Notes: generated from the letters alone by a model not told the origin. A stretch of DNA of 64,000 bases from Peribacillus sp. FSL P2-0133 (GCF_037975445.1 NZ_CP150254.1:1486001-1550000); one strand, 5' to 3'. Numbered from the stretch's first letter, positions 25,545 to 34,535 are shown. Numbers and translations are program-made.

Positions 25545-26522
25545 ATGAGAGCCATTCATTTTGAAGAATACGGCGGACCGGAAGTACTGAAATTGACAGA
25601 AATGGAAAGGCCCGTGCCAACTGGGCATGAAGTTCTGATTGAAATCGATTGTGTCGGCGTCAATTATGCAGATACAGCGAGAAGGGAAGGGCAATATGTG
25701 GTACCTACGCCGCTTCCGTTCATTCCAGGTGCGGAAGTGGCTGGCGTTGTGGTGGAAGTTGGTGGAAAGGTGACCAAAATCAAACCCGGTACAAGGGTAG
25801 TGAGTTTAATTGAATCGGGTGGATATTCAGAATATGCCCTTTCAGATGAATTCTCGGCCATTCCGCTTCCTGATGCCATACAGTTTCATGAAGCTGTTGC
25901 CCTGCCACTTCAAGGTCTGAGCGCCTATCATATTCTAAAGACAATGGGACGCATGCAACAGGGGGAAACGGTATTGGTCCATGCTGCTGCAGGTGGAGTG
26001 GGAACGATTGCCGTACAATTAGCCAAAATCTTCGGGGCTGGAAAAGTGATTGCTACCGCCAGCACAGTGGAAAAGTTGGAACTGGCTAAATCGATGGGGG
26101 CAGATGAACTTATCGATTACACGAAAGAAGGATGGGAAATGAAAGTCCGTGAGGTCACGTCCGGAAAGGGAGTAGACGTGGCGCTGGAAATGGCAGGAGG
26201 GGATGTTTTCAATAAAACTTTGAAATGTTTGGCTCCATTTGGACGTCTCGTGGTTTTTGGTAATGCCAGTCGTAAGCCTTATACGATGAACCCGCAGCAA
26301 TTAATGAGGCGCAATCAATCCGTCGTAGGTTTTTTCCTGCCACAGATCATGAAACACCCAGATTTGCTGTTGCCTAGCATTCAAGATCTTTTTTCTTACG
26401 TCACGTCCGGGGAACTTAAGCTAACTATCGGCGGCATCTACCCAATTGAAAAGGCAGCAGCCGTTCATGAGGAAATGAATGCCCGTCAAACGAAAGGGAA
26501 GTTGATTTTGCAGGTAAAATGA
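25545..26522 (+). CDS. zinc-independent quinone oxidoreductase/medium-chain reductase
   Basis: A 325-residue MDR protein. GroES-like N-domain, then NADPH-binding HAAAGGVGTIAVQLA and an EMAGGDV segment, no structural zinc cysteines. Resembles NADPH:quinone oxidoreductases and enoyl reductases (2-enoyl/crotonyl). It could reduce an enoyl or quinone intermediate of the cluster, but no substrate is evident. ATG at 25545 after GGGAGGG; it is the last gene of the unit and a hairpin follows. Confidence 0.85.
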   Translation: MRAIHFEEYGGPEVLKLTEMERPVPTGHEVLIEIDCVGVNYADTARREGQYVVPTPLPFIPGAEVAGVVVEVGGKVTKIKPGTRVVSLIESGGYSEYALSDEFSAIPLPDAIQFHEAVALPLQGLSAYHILKTMGRMQQGETVLVHAAAGGVGTIAVQLAKIFGAGKVIATASTVEKLELAKSMGADELIDYTKEGWEMKVREVTSGKGVDVALEMAGGDVFNKTLKCLAPFGRLVVFGNASRKPYTMNPQQLMRRNQSVVGFFLPQIMKHPDLLLPSIQDLFSYVTSGELKLTIGGIYPIEKAAAVHEEMNARQTKGKLILQVK

Positions 26523-26526
26523 GAAG

Positions 26527-26562
26527 AAGGGGTGTATATGATGCACCCCTTGTATTTTAATG
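26527..26562 (+). terminator. terminator of the acyl-CoA cluster
   Basis: Stem AAGGGGTG / CACCCCTT with a TATTTTAAT tail. The T-run is short. Confidence 0.6.
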
Positions 26563-26597
26563 AGGTTTCACTAGTTCCTTGGACCCTCAAGAACGAT

Positions 26598-26933
26598 TCA
26601 ATCCGTATCAGTGCTCACATCCTTATCGGGATGCATGAAAGGCGGCTGCGGCGCTTTTTTAGCCTCTAACAGTTCACGGTTTTCAGTTGAATTCCAGCCT
26701 ATATCATTAGTGGGGTGTATCCATTCGTCTCCAGCCATGATTTCCGGGTCTGTATTTTCGCTCCAATTTTCGAGTGGTGAGTTTTCAGATGCATATTTAC
26801 TGTCGCCAATGACGACTCCATAATCATTGACGAATGGAGCCTGTGGTTTTATGCCGGTTCCCTTAAAGCTTGGTGCGTTAATTTGGTGTGGTTGTGTATC
26901 GTCGACAATTGGTGAATCCAATTTCTTTTTCAT
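26598..26933 (-). CDS. small hydrophilic Bacillus protein (DUF3905-like)
   Basis: A 111-residue acidic protein without a signal peptide or membrane segment. It contains conserved-looking blocks NDYGVVIGDSKYASENSPLE and HPTNDIGWNSTENRELLE. From memory this resembles the uncharacterised DUF3905 family of Bacillus; the match is unverified. No function is proposed. ATG at 26933 with GGGAGACACTAC upstream. Monocistronic on the minus strand. Confidence 0.6.
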   Translation of the reverse strand: MKKKLDSPIVDDTQPHQINAPSFKGTGIKPQAPFVNDYGVVIGDSKYASENSPLENWSENTDPEIMAGDEWIHPTNDIGWNSTENRELLEAKKAPQPPFMHPDKDVSTDTD

Positions 26934-27054
26934 GTAGTGTCTCCCTTTCCGTTTTACGGTTATTTTTCTCGTCTGTCCCTATATTATCCCTGAATAATTT
27001 CAGGCATTTTTACCCCATTCTAAAATGTAAACTATATGAAAAGGGTGGATGAAA

Positions 27055-27213
27055 ATGAAACGGAAAGCCAATGTGGATGGTGCTGTCAAAGCAAGTAAAA
27101 CGCCAAAAAGAAACCAGGCTGAAAATGAATTTTCCAATGAGTTCGCATTGGAGGAAAATGCAATGAAAGGTGCCAACCGTAATTCAAAGCAAGGCAGAAA
27201 AGGAAGAAGTTAA
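27055..27213 (+). CDS. 52-residue ORF, possible spore protein
   Basis: The ATG at 27055 follows AAAAGGGTGG at a good distance; an in-frame ATG at 27049 is nearer the ribosome binding site. The product is small, basic and Asn/Lys-rich, and includes FSNEFALEENA, which resembles the GPR-cleavage block (TEFASE) of gamma-type small acid-soluble spore proteins. Its stop TAATG overlaps the next ORF. Too short for simple ORF callers. Assignment is tentative. Confidence 0.5.
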   Translation: MKRKANVDGAVKASKTPKRNQAENEFSNEFALEENAMKGANRNSKQGRKGRS

Positions 27214-27359
27214 TGGATAAAGAAAAACAGAACAGCCAGGAAAAGATGGGACAACATGTACGAACTGAATTTGGAATCGAATTTAGCGGCGATATGAACG
27301 CAACCAAAATTTATGAAATTTTGGCAAAAGAAAATAAAAAACGTGATAGTGATAAGTAA
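27213..27359 (+). CDS. 48-residue ORF coupled to the preceding one
   Basis: Begins at ATG 27213, overlapping the previous stop by one base, with AAAAGGAAG upstream. Contains RTEFGIEFSGDMNATKIYEIL, which resembles the EFGV-LGSD block of alpha/beta SASPs. Ends at 27359, three bases before a strong terminator. Possibly a small spore protein; unproven. Confidence 0.5.
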   Translation: MDKEKQNSQEKMGQHVRTEFGIEFSGDMNATKIYEILAKENKKRDSDK

Positions 27360-27361
27360 AT

Positions 27362-27397
27362 AAGGACGGACCCAATTCTTGGGTCCGTCCTTATTCT
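27362..27397. terminator. bidirectional terminator
   Basis: A perfect 14-bp stem AAGGACGGACCCAA / TTGGGTCCGTCCTT with a 3-base loop, serving the two small ORFs (plus) and the radical SAM gene (minus). Confidence 0.85.
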
Positions 27398-29157
27398 TAA
27401 AAAATAATGCTGTCAGATTTTGAGAGAGGGAATATCGTTGATCCCTTACCACTCGGATCAAAATAGGCAAGCATGAACGATGGTTTCTCGACGATTGTTC
27501 CCTCAGCTAAATACGTTTCCAAATCAAAGGGAAGTGCCTCGAGCAATGTGTGCTTGTGTATTTCTTTTTCATTAAGTGCCAAGGCTGTGAAAGAGGAACC
27601 AAGCTTTTCAGGTTTATCCAGAATCTCTTCATATATCTCTTTCCGCCCACTTTTATCTAATGAAGCTTCCCACCAAGGCTTACGTGGTTTGTATTTTTGG
27701 TTCATGAAATAATCCAATTTCATGAGTCCGATAATGTTTTTCAGTTCAGCAGATTCCCGGGAAGCCAAAAACTGCTGTAAGCGTCTGAACAAGTCTTCAA
27801 GCTGATGTCCGATTCGTGACCAGCCTTGATCATCCCAATAGGTTCCGAAATCTTGAAAGAAGTCGAATGGTGATTGAAATACTGTTTTGACAAGATATTC
27901 CGTGGTGTGATCCATTCTATGATCGTTCCAGTATTTTTCAAGGACATCTTCAACTTGTTTAATGCGGACAATGTCATCAAAGGATAAAACATTATTTCCT
28001 AGGATTTCATATGGAGCATGTTCGCTGTATATATATTGGTGTTCATCAGCACGTATCCGTAAGCCAGTACCACGAAGCATCTTTAAGAAACCAAGCTGCA
28101 TCTCTTCGGGTCTGAGCTCGAAAACATCATTGAAAGTCTTTCTGAAAGAATGATAATCTTCTTCAGGTAACCCGGCAATTAGGTCTAAATGCTGATCAAT
28201 TTTCTGACCTTCTTTTACCATCGTGACGGTTCTGGTCAATTTTTCGAAATTCTGCCTTCTCATAACTAGATCATTCGTATGATCATTCGTCGATTGTACC
28301 CCTATTTCAAAGCGGAACAATCCTGCAGGGGCATTATCGTTCAAGAACTGGATAACTTCCGGACGCATGATGTCCGCCGTGATTTCGAACTGGAAAACCA
28401 CACCGGGAAGATGTTCATCGATTAAGAATTGAAACATTTCCATTGCATAGCTTCGGCTGATATTGAAGGTTCGGTCAACGAACTTAATGGTCTTGGCACC
28501 ATTAGCCATAAGGTACCTGATATCTTCTTTAATCTTTTCACGATCAAAATACCTGACACCCACTTCAATCGATGAAAGGCAAAATTGGCAACTGAACGGG
28601 CACCCTCGGCTAGTTTCGATATAGGTGACACGTTTAGATAGATCGCCGCGGTCTTCCTCCAAACGATAGGGAGAAGGGAGGGATTTCAAATCAACCTTGC
28701 CGTTCTGAGGCTGGATGATTTTTTTTCCATCCTGTCGATACGCAATGCCGCCGACCTTCTTATAGTCATTCGAACCTTCAATTTCAGATAAAAGGGCCTT
28801 GAAGGTGACTTCACCTTCGCCAATTACGATGAAATCAGCCCCGGGAATTTGATCAAGCCATTCCCCAACATCATAGGTGACTTCAGGTCCGCCAAGAATG
28901 ATAACCAATTCTGGATTGATCTTCTTCAGCATGGCTACGACTTTCATTGTTTCCTCGATGTTCCAAATATAGCAGCTGAACCCTATGACATCAGGTTTTT
29001 TGGAATGAAGGTCACCAACTATGTTCATAATTGGATCTTTTATCGTATATTCTGCCAGCTGTACATCATAATCTGGCTGGGCATAAGCTTTTAAATATCG
29101 GATGGATAGCGATGTATGGATATATTTTGCGTTAAGAGTACTGATTATTATATTCAT
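27397..29157 (-). CDS. B12-binding radical SAM protein
   Basis: A 586-residue protein: N-terminal B12-binding-like domain (~1-130), radical SAM core with CxxxCxxC cysteines C186, C190 and C193 in SRGCPFSCQFC, and a DUF4080-like C-terminal domain. Such enzymes use a [4Fe-4S] cluster and SAM to make radicals; members of this Bacillus family are uncharacterised. I chose ATG at 29157, where homologs begin MNI-STLNAKYIHTSL; a longer ORF upstream (to 29253) is less likely. No strong ribosome binding site is seen at 29157. B. subtilis lacks this gene at the corresponding place, from memory. Confidence 0.8.
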   Translation of the reverse strand: MNIIISTLNAKYIHTSLSIRYLKAYAQPDYDVQLAEYTIKDPIMNIVGDLHSKKPDVIGFSCYIWNIEETMKVVAMLKKINPELVIILGGPEVTYDVGEWLDQIPGADFIVIGEGEVTFKALLSEIEGSNDYKKVGGIAYRQDGKKIIQPQNGKVDLKSLPSPYRLEEDRGDLSKRVTYIETSRGCPFSCQFCLSSIEVGVRYFDREKIKEDIRYLMANGAKTIKFVDRTFNISRSYAMEMFQFLIDEHLPGVVFQFEITADIMRPEVIQFLNDNAPAGLFRFEIGVQSTNDHTNDLVMRRQNFEKLTRTVTMVKEGQKIDQHLDLIAGLPEEDYHSFRKTFNDVFELRPEEMQLGFLKMLRGTGLRIRADEHQYIYSEHAPYEILGNNVLSFDDIVRIKQVEDVLEKYWNDHRMDHTTEYLVKTVFQSPFDFFQDFGTYWDDQGWSRIGHQLEDLFRRLQQFLASRESAELKNIIGLMKLDYFMNQKYKPRKPWWEASLDKSGRKEIYEEILDKPEKLGSSFTALALNEKEIHKHTLLEALPFDLETYLAEGTIVEKPSFMLAYFDPSGKGSTIFPLSKSDSIIF

Positions 29158-29304
29158 GTTAAAGGGCGTAAAAGAAACGCCTGGCTCCTTTCGTGTACAT
29201 GTCTTTTTAAGCCAACAAGCACTAACGAGTAATTTTACCATAGCGTACTCCATTTGAAAAATGAGTTATGGTATTGAAGGGGAATCTTTTCAGCTTGAAA
29301 GTCG

Positions 29305-29341
29305 AAAACGGATAAAGCAGAAAATGCTTCATCCGTTTTAT
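29305..29341. terminator. bidirectional terminator after the acyltransferase gene
   Basis: AAAACGGATAAAGCA / TGCTTCATCCGTTTT makes a long stem with one mismatch. Its A- and T-rich flanks serve the minus-strand acyltransferase end. Confidence 0.75.
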
Positions 29342-30367
29342 TTAAAAAGCTTGTTTAATATACTCTTTCGTTTTAGTCATGAAACGTTTTGTCTTGGTCG
29401 CTTTCAATTCGATGATCGGCTGCGCCATGGTAGCGATCATTTCACTTGATAATAATACGGTAATCAAGAATGAGAGGCCAGCGAGCATGATAAAGCTCTC
29501 TGTATTGCTGAAGTATTCCTGGATGGTGCTTTCACGGAAAAACCGAATGAAGAAACCATGCAGCAGATAGACATAAAGGGTTTGTTTACCCCAGTTCGTA
29601 AAGAAGTATTGTCCGCGTGGAATGAACGAAAGGAAGCTGAACACTGAAATTATGCTCAATCCATAAAATCCCAGGCGTTTAAACATGGACACGATTGTCG
29701 CATCTTCAAGTTCGGCATATGGTTTCGAACCGAGCAGCCATTTATAATTGATATCGGCATTTAAATAAAAACCGATAAAAATCAATAACATGACACTAAG
29801 TGAAGCCAAACGAACTTTGGGAGTGAATAGTTTTTTTAAATGTTCCTTGCTTAAATGGTACCCAATCAAAAACATCGGGAAAAAAACGAATGTCCTGGAG
29901 AGACTAAGATAATTGGAGATATTGTCAATATATCCAATCAATAATGCGATTAAAAAAGATAAACCTATGCCTACAGATGGCTTTAGCTTTGAGAAACCAA
30001 GGAGCATGATGTTCCAACAGAATAAACTGATCAGGAACCATAGCGACCATTGGGGGTCAAGCAGGTCTACAGTAATGGCAGAACGTTCATATAAGAAATA
30101 GTAGTAAACGGTATATATCAATTGGAAAATGATATAGGGCAAAATCAGTTTTTTAGTAATTTTACCTAAATACCCTTTTTGATAAAAACCTTTCGCAAAG
30201 AACCCTGAAACAAGGATAAAGGCAGGCATGTGAAAGGAATAAATGGTTTTATATAAAGCATATATCGTTTCACTGTCATGTATATACGTATTCAGCAAAT
30301 GTCCAAAGACGACAAAAGCCATAAGAATGAACTTGGCGTTATCGAAGAAAAAATCACGTTGTTTCAT
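29342..30367 (-). CDS. ykrP: acyltransferase family 3 (YkrP-like), membrane
   Basis: A 341-residue polytopic membrane protein of the OafA-like acyltransferase 3 family, about 10 hydrophobic segments; N-terminal DFFFDNAKFILMAFVVFGH carries the family HxxD-like signature region. These proteins O-acetylate cell-surface polysaccharides. In B. subtilis the gene beside kinE is ykrP; here kinE is also adjacent (divergent). ATG at 30367 with GGAGG 5 bases upstream; the in-frame ATG at 30379 would overlap it. Confidence 0.8.
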   Translation of the reverse strand: MKQRDFFFDNAKFILMAFVVFGHLLNTYIHDSETIYALYKTIYSFHMPAFILVSGFFAKGFYQKGYLGKITKKLILPYIIFQLIYTVYYYFLYERSAITVDLLDPQWSLWFLISLFCWNIMLLGFSKLKPSVGIGLSFLIALLIGYIDNISNYLSLSRTFVFFPMFLIGYHLSKEHLKKLFTPKVRLASLSVMLLIFIGFYLNADINYKWLLGSKPYAELEDATIVSMFKRLGFYGLSIISVFSFLSFIPRGQYFFTNWGKQTLYVYLLHGFFIRFFRESTIQEYFSNTESFIMLAGLSFLITVLLSSEMIATMAQPIIELKATKTKRFMTKTKEYIKQAF

Positions 30368-30500
30368 CGTTGCCTCCATTTAATAAATTTTTAAGGTAGC
30401 TAGAAAGCATTGTTATTTCTTATACCCTAAATACCTTGTACTAAATCAATATTTATTAAATTTATTATAATAACCTTAAATTAAGCTTAACGCTAAGTTT

Positions 30501-30521
30501 TATAGTATTCAATATACTATA
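30501..30521. repeat. A/T-rich palindrome in the ykrP-kinE intergenic region
   Basis: TATAGTATTCAATATACTATA is an imperfect 21-base dyad placed between the divergent genes. It could be an operator or just A/T-rich promoter DNA. Confidence 0.4.
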
Positions 30522-30644
30522 ATTTGATATATAGGATAATTTTGGAATGGTTTGATTGCGCCGATTTTCGAAAAATACCGAGGGAAAATCAAGATGGATG
30601 TCGAATAAAGTTGGTAAGTATGGGTTTTGATGAGGGGGGTTAAT

Positions 30645-32804
30645 ATGAAAATCGGTTATGAGAATGAAACGGAATATAAACAGGAAATTTTAAAATTGAA
30701 TAAACAGATCGAAGGGTTTTTGAACATTTTCAATTCGATGTCAGAGCCTTATATTAGGGTTGATGAGGAACTGCGTCTCACTTATGCCAATGATGCTGCT
30801 TGTGCCCTGCTGGAAACCGCGAAAGAGCAGCTGGAGTCCATGAAGATAACTGATTTTCTCGATGTCATCCCTTTAAATAACCAGGAAGTTTCAAGTTCCC
30901 TAAAAACCTCGAATGAAAGTGAAAGGCAAATTATCCAGCTACATACCGGAGCCCTTAAGCAAATAGAGTTTATACGTATAGGCTCTTTTTCCGAAGGACA
31001 GCAGTTCTACCGTTTGGGGGATGTGACATTGGATGTTTCTTCGTCAAGGGAAACAAGGATGTCAAGGCAGATGTTTTTGGACATTTTCGATACAGCCATA
31101 GAAAGCATCGTTCTATTTGACAGTTCAGGAATAATAATGGAAGTGAACCATGCCTTTATCCATGTCTTGGGCATCCCGAAAAAAGATATTGTCGGTAAGA
31201 ATATGAGGGACCTCATATCCCCATATTATAGGGAATATTGGGATGAGAGCATACAAAGAGCCTTTGATGAGTCGAACTTCAAAGGAGAGGTAGAGATAAA
31301 GGTTGGGGATGAACTGCATCATTTCACTTTCTCGTTAAGTTCAACGGTAGGAAATGAATTATATATGTCGGTGCTTCGAAAAATTACAGAATCAAATATA
31401 ATAGAAAAAAAGTTAGAGACGAGCGAACGGATTTTTGCCGAATTATTCGATCAGTCCATGGACGCAATCATATTCTGGAATGATGACGGGATTATTTTTC
31501 GGGTCAATCATTCAGCATGTAAAATATTCGAATCCAGCAGAGAGGATTTGATCGGCAGTCATATCTGGAAATACGTGTACAGCAATAAAAACCATTTTGG
31601 CCAGATGATGGAGACGTTTGAAAGAGACACCCAGGTGCGGGGTGAGCTGATTTATAAAATGCCTAATAACCAAATTAAATTGCTTGAATTGACTGCCAAA
31701 AAACATGAAGGTGACGGATATAACGTAACGATCTTTCGAAATGTCAGTGAGCGCTGGCTGATTGAGAAGGAATTAAGGGATAGTGAAAAGAAGTTCAGGA
31801 AGATTTTTGAGGGAACATTAGACGGCTTGATTTTATGGAATCATGAAGGGTTCACCGATATTAATGAAGCTGGTCAGAAAATATTGGAGATTTCGAAGCG
31901 CAAACTGCTATCTTTATCTGTAAAGGGATTCATCGAAAAAATTCCTGAAAATGCTCCAGTCTTGAACGCTCACATTGAAAATGTTTATAAGCATGAGGTC
32001 TACTCTTCCATCATTCCGATAACATACGAAGATGGAAGGGTTAAGCATATTGAATTTTTGACGAGGAAAAATTTATATTCGAACCTGAATTTAAGCATTT
32101 TCCGTGATGTGAGTAAAAATCTCGAAATGCAGGAACAAATCCGAAAATCGGATACTTTGAATGTAGTAGGTGAACTGGCGGCGGGAATTGCTCACGAAAT
32201 CAGGAATCCAATGACAGCCTTAAAAGGTTTTATCCAGTTGCTTGAGGATGGTGTTAAGGGGGAGTTTTCCACATACTTTCATGTAATTACTTCCGAAATT
32301 AAGCGAATCGAAACCATTATCACGGAATTTTTGGTACTGGCAAAACCGCAGGCGCTAAAAATTTTCAAACAGGATGTTCATACCATATTGAGAGAGACAC
32401 TGGAATTACTGGCCGCTCAGGCACTATTGGAAAATATTCAATTCGAGACAGACTTTGAAGAAGATGAATTTAACGTGTTATGTGAAGCGAACCAGTTAAA
32501 GCAAGTGTTCATTAACATCATCAAAAATGCATTGGAAGTCATGCCGGATGGGGGATCTGTTTCCATTAAAACAAGCCGATTTTCAGAGAAATACGTTTGC
32601 ATTTCAATTACTGACAAAGGCATGGGGATTTCAACGGAAATGCTAAAAAAATTGGGTGAACCTTTTTATACGACGAAAGATAGGGGAACGGGGCTCGGGC
32701 TCATGGTCAGCTATAAAATCATTGAAGAGCACAATGGCTATATAGAAGTGGAAAGCGAAGTGGGAAAAGGGACGAGCTTTCATATTTATTTGCCATTTGA
32801 GTAA
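30645..32804 (+). CDS. kinE: sporulation sensor kinase KinE
   Basis: A 719-residue soluble histidine kinase. Four PAS domains follow in order (~24-130, 143-250, 263-370, 383-492), then HisKA with H517 in GIAHEIRNPMTALKGFIQLL and HATPase_c with KNALEVMPDGG, DKGMGIS and GTGLGL. In B. subtilis KinE is a PAS kinase able to phosphorylate Spo0F, and it lies beside ykrP, as here. No membrane segment is seen. ATG at 30645 after GAGGGGGG; an earlier ATG overlaps that sequence. A terminator follows. Confidence 0.88.
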   Translation: MKIGYENETEYKQEILKLNKQIEGFLNIFNSMSEPYIRVDEELRLTYANDAACALLETAKEQLESMKITDFLDVIPLNNQEVSSSLKTSNESERQIIQLHTGALKQIEFIRIGSFSEGQQFYRLGDVTLDVSSSRETRMSRQMFLDIFDTAIESIVLFDSSGIIMEVNHAFIHVLGIPKKDIVGKNMRDLISPYYREYWDESIQRAFDESNFKGEVEIKVGDELHHFTFSLSSTVGNELYMSVLRKITESNIIEKKLETSERIFAELFDQSMDAIIFWNDDGIIFRVNHSACKIFESSREDLIGSHIWKYVYSNKNHFGQMMETFERDTQVRGELIYKMPNNQIKLLELTAKKHEGDGYNVTIFRNVSERWLIEKELRDSEKKFRKIFEGTLDGLILWNHEGFTDINEAGQKILEISKRKLLSLSVKGFIEKIPENAPVLNAHIENVYKHEVYSSIIPITYEDGRVKHIEFLTRKNLYSNLNLSIFRDVSKNLEMQEQIRKSDTLNVVGELAAGIAHEIRNPMTALKGFIQLLEDGVKGEFSTYFHVITSEIKRIETIITEFLVLAKPQALKIFKQDVHTILRETLELLAAQALLENIQFETDFEEDEFNVLCEANQLKQVFINIIKNALEVMPDGGSVSIKTSRFSEKYVCISITDKGMGISTEMLKKLGEPFYTTKDRGTGLGLMVSYKIIEEHNGYIEVESEVGKGTSFHIYLPFE

Positions 32805-32873
32805 TGCAGAAGGGGATGTTCCAAACCTTTTTTTAGTTAACGGAAAGCATATGAAATTTTTCATTAGTTAATG

Positions 32874-32902
32874 GGGAATCCTTTATTGGATTCCTTTTTT
32901 CA
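32874..32902 (+). terminator. terminator of kinE
   Basis: GGAATCC / GGATTCC with a 6-base loop, followed by TTTTTT. Confidence 0.85.
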
Positions 32903-33235
32903 TTATTTATTATCTTGGAATCACAATTAAGGGTTGTAACCATAAAAAATATTGTGCTTCCATTATAGAGAAGCTTCCGAAGTAATTAAGCGGAAAATAA
33001 GAATGACATCCAAATTGCAGAACTTTCGAATCGATTTTCGGAGCGGGCTTCATATGAAATCGTCATAATCAATCTAGAGGTTCATGCTTAGAAATTTCCG
33101 TCATATCCTGTCTGCTGGTAGGTAAAGCATTATCGCAATTTAAGAAGTTTTGTCTTTTTTTGCGAATCTATTTACATATAAGGCATATTTTGTAATACTT
33201 CTTTATTATAATGTAACTTTAAAAAGGCAGGAGTA
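32903..33235. other. 333-base gap upstream of the Spo0E-like gene
   Basis: No ORF of note. A SigA-like promoter (TTTACA at 33171, TAATAC at 33193) is the only element I can recognise. Confidence 0.5.
33171..33198 (+). promoter_or_regulatory. predicted SigA promoter of the Spo0E-like gene
   Basis: TTTACA (33171-33176), a 16-base spacer, TAATAC (33193-33198). Confidence 0.5.
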
Positions 33236-33490
33236 GTGAATGTTGTTATGAATTCTAGGTGTGCAACGGAAATTTGTTCTGAGATTCGAATGAAGCGTTG
33301 GGAAATGATGGAGCTGGCCAAAATGTATGGACTAAATCATGAGTATACCCTTCGCCAAAGTGAGCAGCTTGACAAACTTATAAATGAGTATTTAATCCTT
33401 CAACATCATTCATCAGTGGAAGTGAGAAATAAGCGAGAAGAGATGGTTGTTATTGTGCAGCAACCCTTTAATGACGACATTTCCTTTTAG
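33236..33490 (+). CDS. spo0E: Spo0E-family aspartyl-phosphate phosphatase
   Basis: An 84-residue two-helix protein. The Spo0E signature SEQLDKLINEYL, matching the family SQELDxLIN, is at ~40-52. Spo0E and relatives dephosphorylate Spo0A~P and delay sporulation. It lies near kinE and kinD homologs, and in B. subtilis spo0E also lies in this region. The start is ambiguous: GTG at 33236 is close behind AGGAG but 8 bases from AAGG; ATG at 33248 is the alternative. Whether this is spo0E or a paralog (ynzD/yisI-like) cannot be decided. Confidence 0.8.
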   Translation: MNVVMNSRCATEICSEIRMKRWEMMELAKMYGLNHEYTLRQSEQLDKLINEYLILQHHSSVEVRNKREEMVVIVQQPFNDDISF

Positions 33491-33551
33491 AGGGGATTTG
33501 AATGCATGCATGATTTTTTAAAGTAGCAGGCAAGGAGACAAGCAACTTTGT

Positions 33552-33758
33552 GTGATTTCTGGTGAAATGAACCTTTGTAAACATATCAGAAAACAATTAA
33601 TGAAAGACTTATATAATCAAGACAATATATCTTTTGAATTTCCTTTGGATTTGGGGTATATATCGAGGGGAGGCCACCAGAAGGTGTCCTTCATGCATCG
33701 GGATTGGTTTAGAAGTCTTAATTTTTCTGAATGGGTTACACTGATTAATGAAAAGTAA
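33552..33758 (+). CDS. small hypothetical protein
   Basis: A 68-residue ORF starting with GTG, or an ATG at 33567 (MNLCKHIRKQLMKDLYN). Only a weak ribosome binding site (AAGGAG, 13 bases upstream) precedes it. No domain is recognised. It lies 61 bases after the Spo0E-like gene and may be co-transcribed. Confidence 0.4.
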   Translation: MISGEMNLCKHIRKQLMKDLYNQDNISFEFPLDLGYISRGGHQKVSFMHRDWFRSLNFSEWVTLINEK

Positions 33759-33803
33759 GAGCTGACTCACTTGATGGAGCCAGCCATGGAGGAAGTTCGG
33801 GAG

Positions 33804-34535
33804 TTACAAAACTTCCAATAATATGACCATGAACAAAAGGCCGACAATGAAGGAATAGGTAGATGTGCGTTCATTACCATCCCCATGGCTTTCAGGAATC
33901 AATTCCTTATAAACGATGAAAAGCATGGCCCCGGCGGCGAAAGCTAGGCCGTATGGAACCAGGAACCCAATGTAAGAGGTTAAATAAAAACCTAGTAAGC
34001 CGGTAATTATTTCGATGGTACCGGTTAAGGTAGCTATCAGGAACGCTGTGAGTTTACCGATTTTTTGATTAATTAAAAACAAGGCGACTAGTAAGCCTTC
34101 CGGAGCATTTTGCAGGCCGATGGCAAAAGCGATCAAATTACCTGTATCAGCAGTATCAGAGGCGTAACTCACCCCAACAGAAAGACCCTCAGGAATATTA
34201 TGGAGTGTAATGGCAGTGATGATGAGCAAAGCCTTTTCATCGAACTGAATGCCACTTTTCGTATGGCTGAGATCGATATGAGGAATGTTTTTTTCCATGA
34301 TCGTTAATGTCATTACCCCGAGAAAAACCCCAATGACTAGCTGCATATATCCTCCGGTGGCCAGAGACTCCGGGATCAGGCTCAATAACGAAGCAGCCAT
34401 CATAATTCCAGCCGTAAATGCCAGAAGCGTGTCTCTGAATCGATGTGTGATTGAACCTTGAATGAACAAGATTGGTAACGCACCAAACCCTGTAGACATA
34501 GCAGATAGGATGCTGCCTAATAAAACTCCACTCAT
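33804..34535 (-). CDS. ZIP-family metal transporter
   Basis: A 243-residue membrane protein with about 8 segments. ZIP metal-binding motif HNIPEG (in TAITLHNIPEGLSVG) and the paired QNAPEG are in the conserved transmembrane segments. ZIP transporters import Zn2+, Mn2+ or Fe2+. ATG at 34535 with AAGGAG six bases upstream; an in-frame longer start (34565) is unsupported. The metal is not identifiable from sequence. Confidence 0.88.
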   Translation of the reverse strand: MSGVLLGSILSAMSTGFGALPILFIQGSITHRFRDTLLAFTAGIMMAASLLSLIPESLATGGYMQLVIGVFLGVMTLTIMEKNIPHIDLSHTKSGIQFDEKALLIITAITLHNIPEGLSVGVSYASDTADTGNLIAFAIGLQNAPEGLLVALFLINQKIGKLTAFLIATLTGTIEIITGLLGFYLTSYIGFLVPYGLAFAAGAMLFIVYKELIPESHGDGNERTSTYSFIVGLLFMVILLEVL

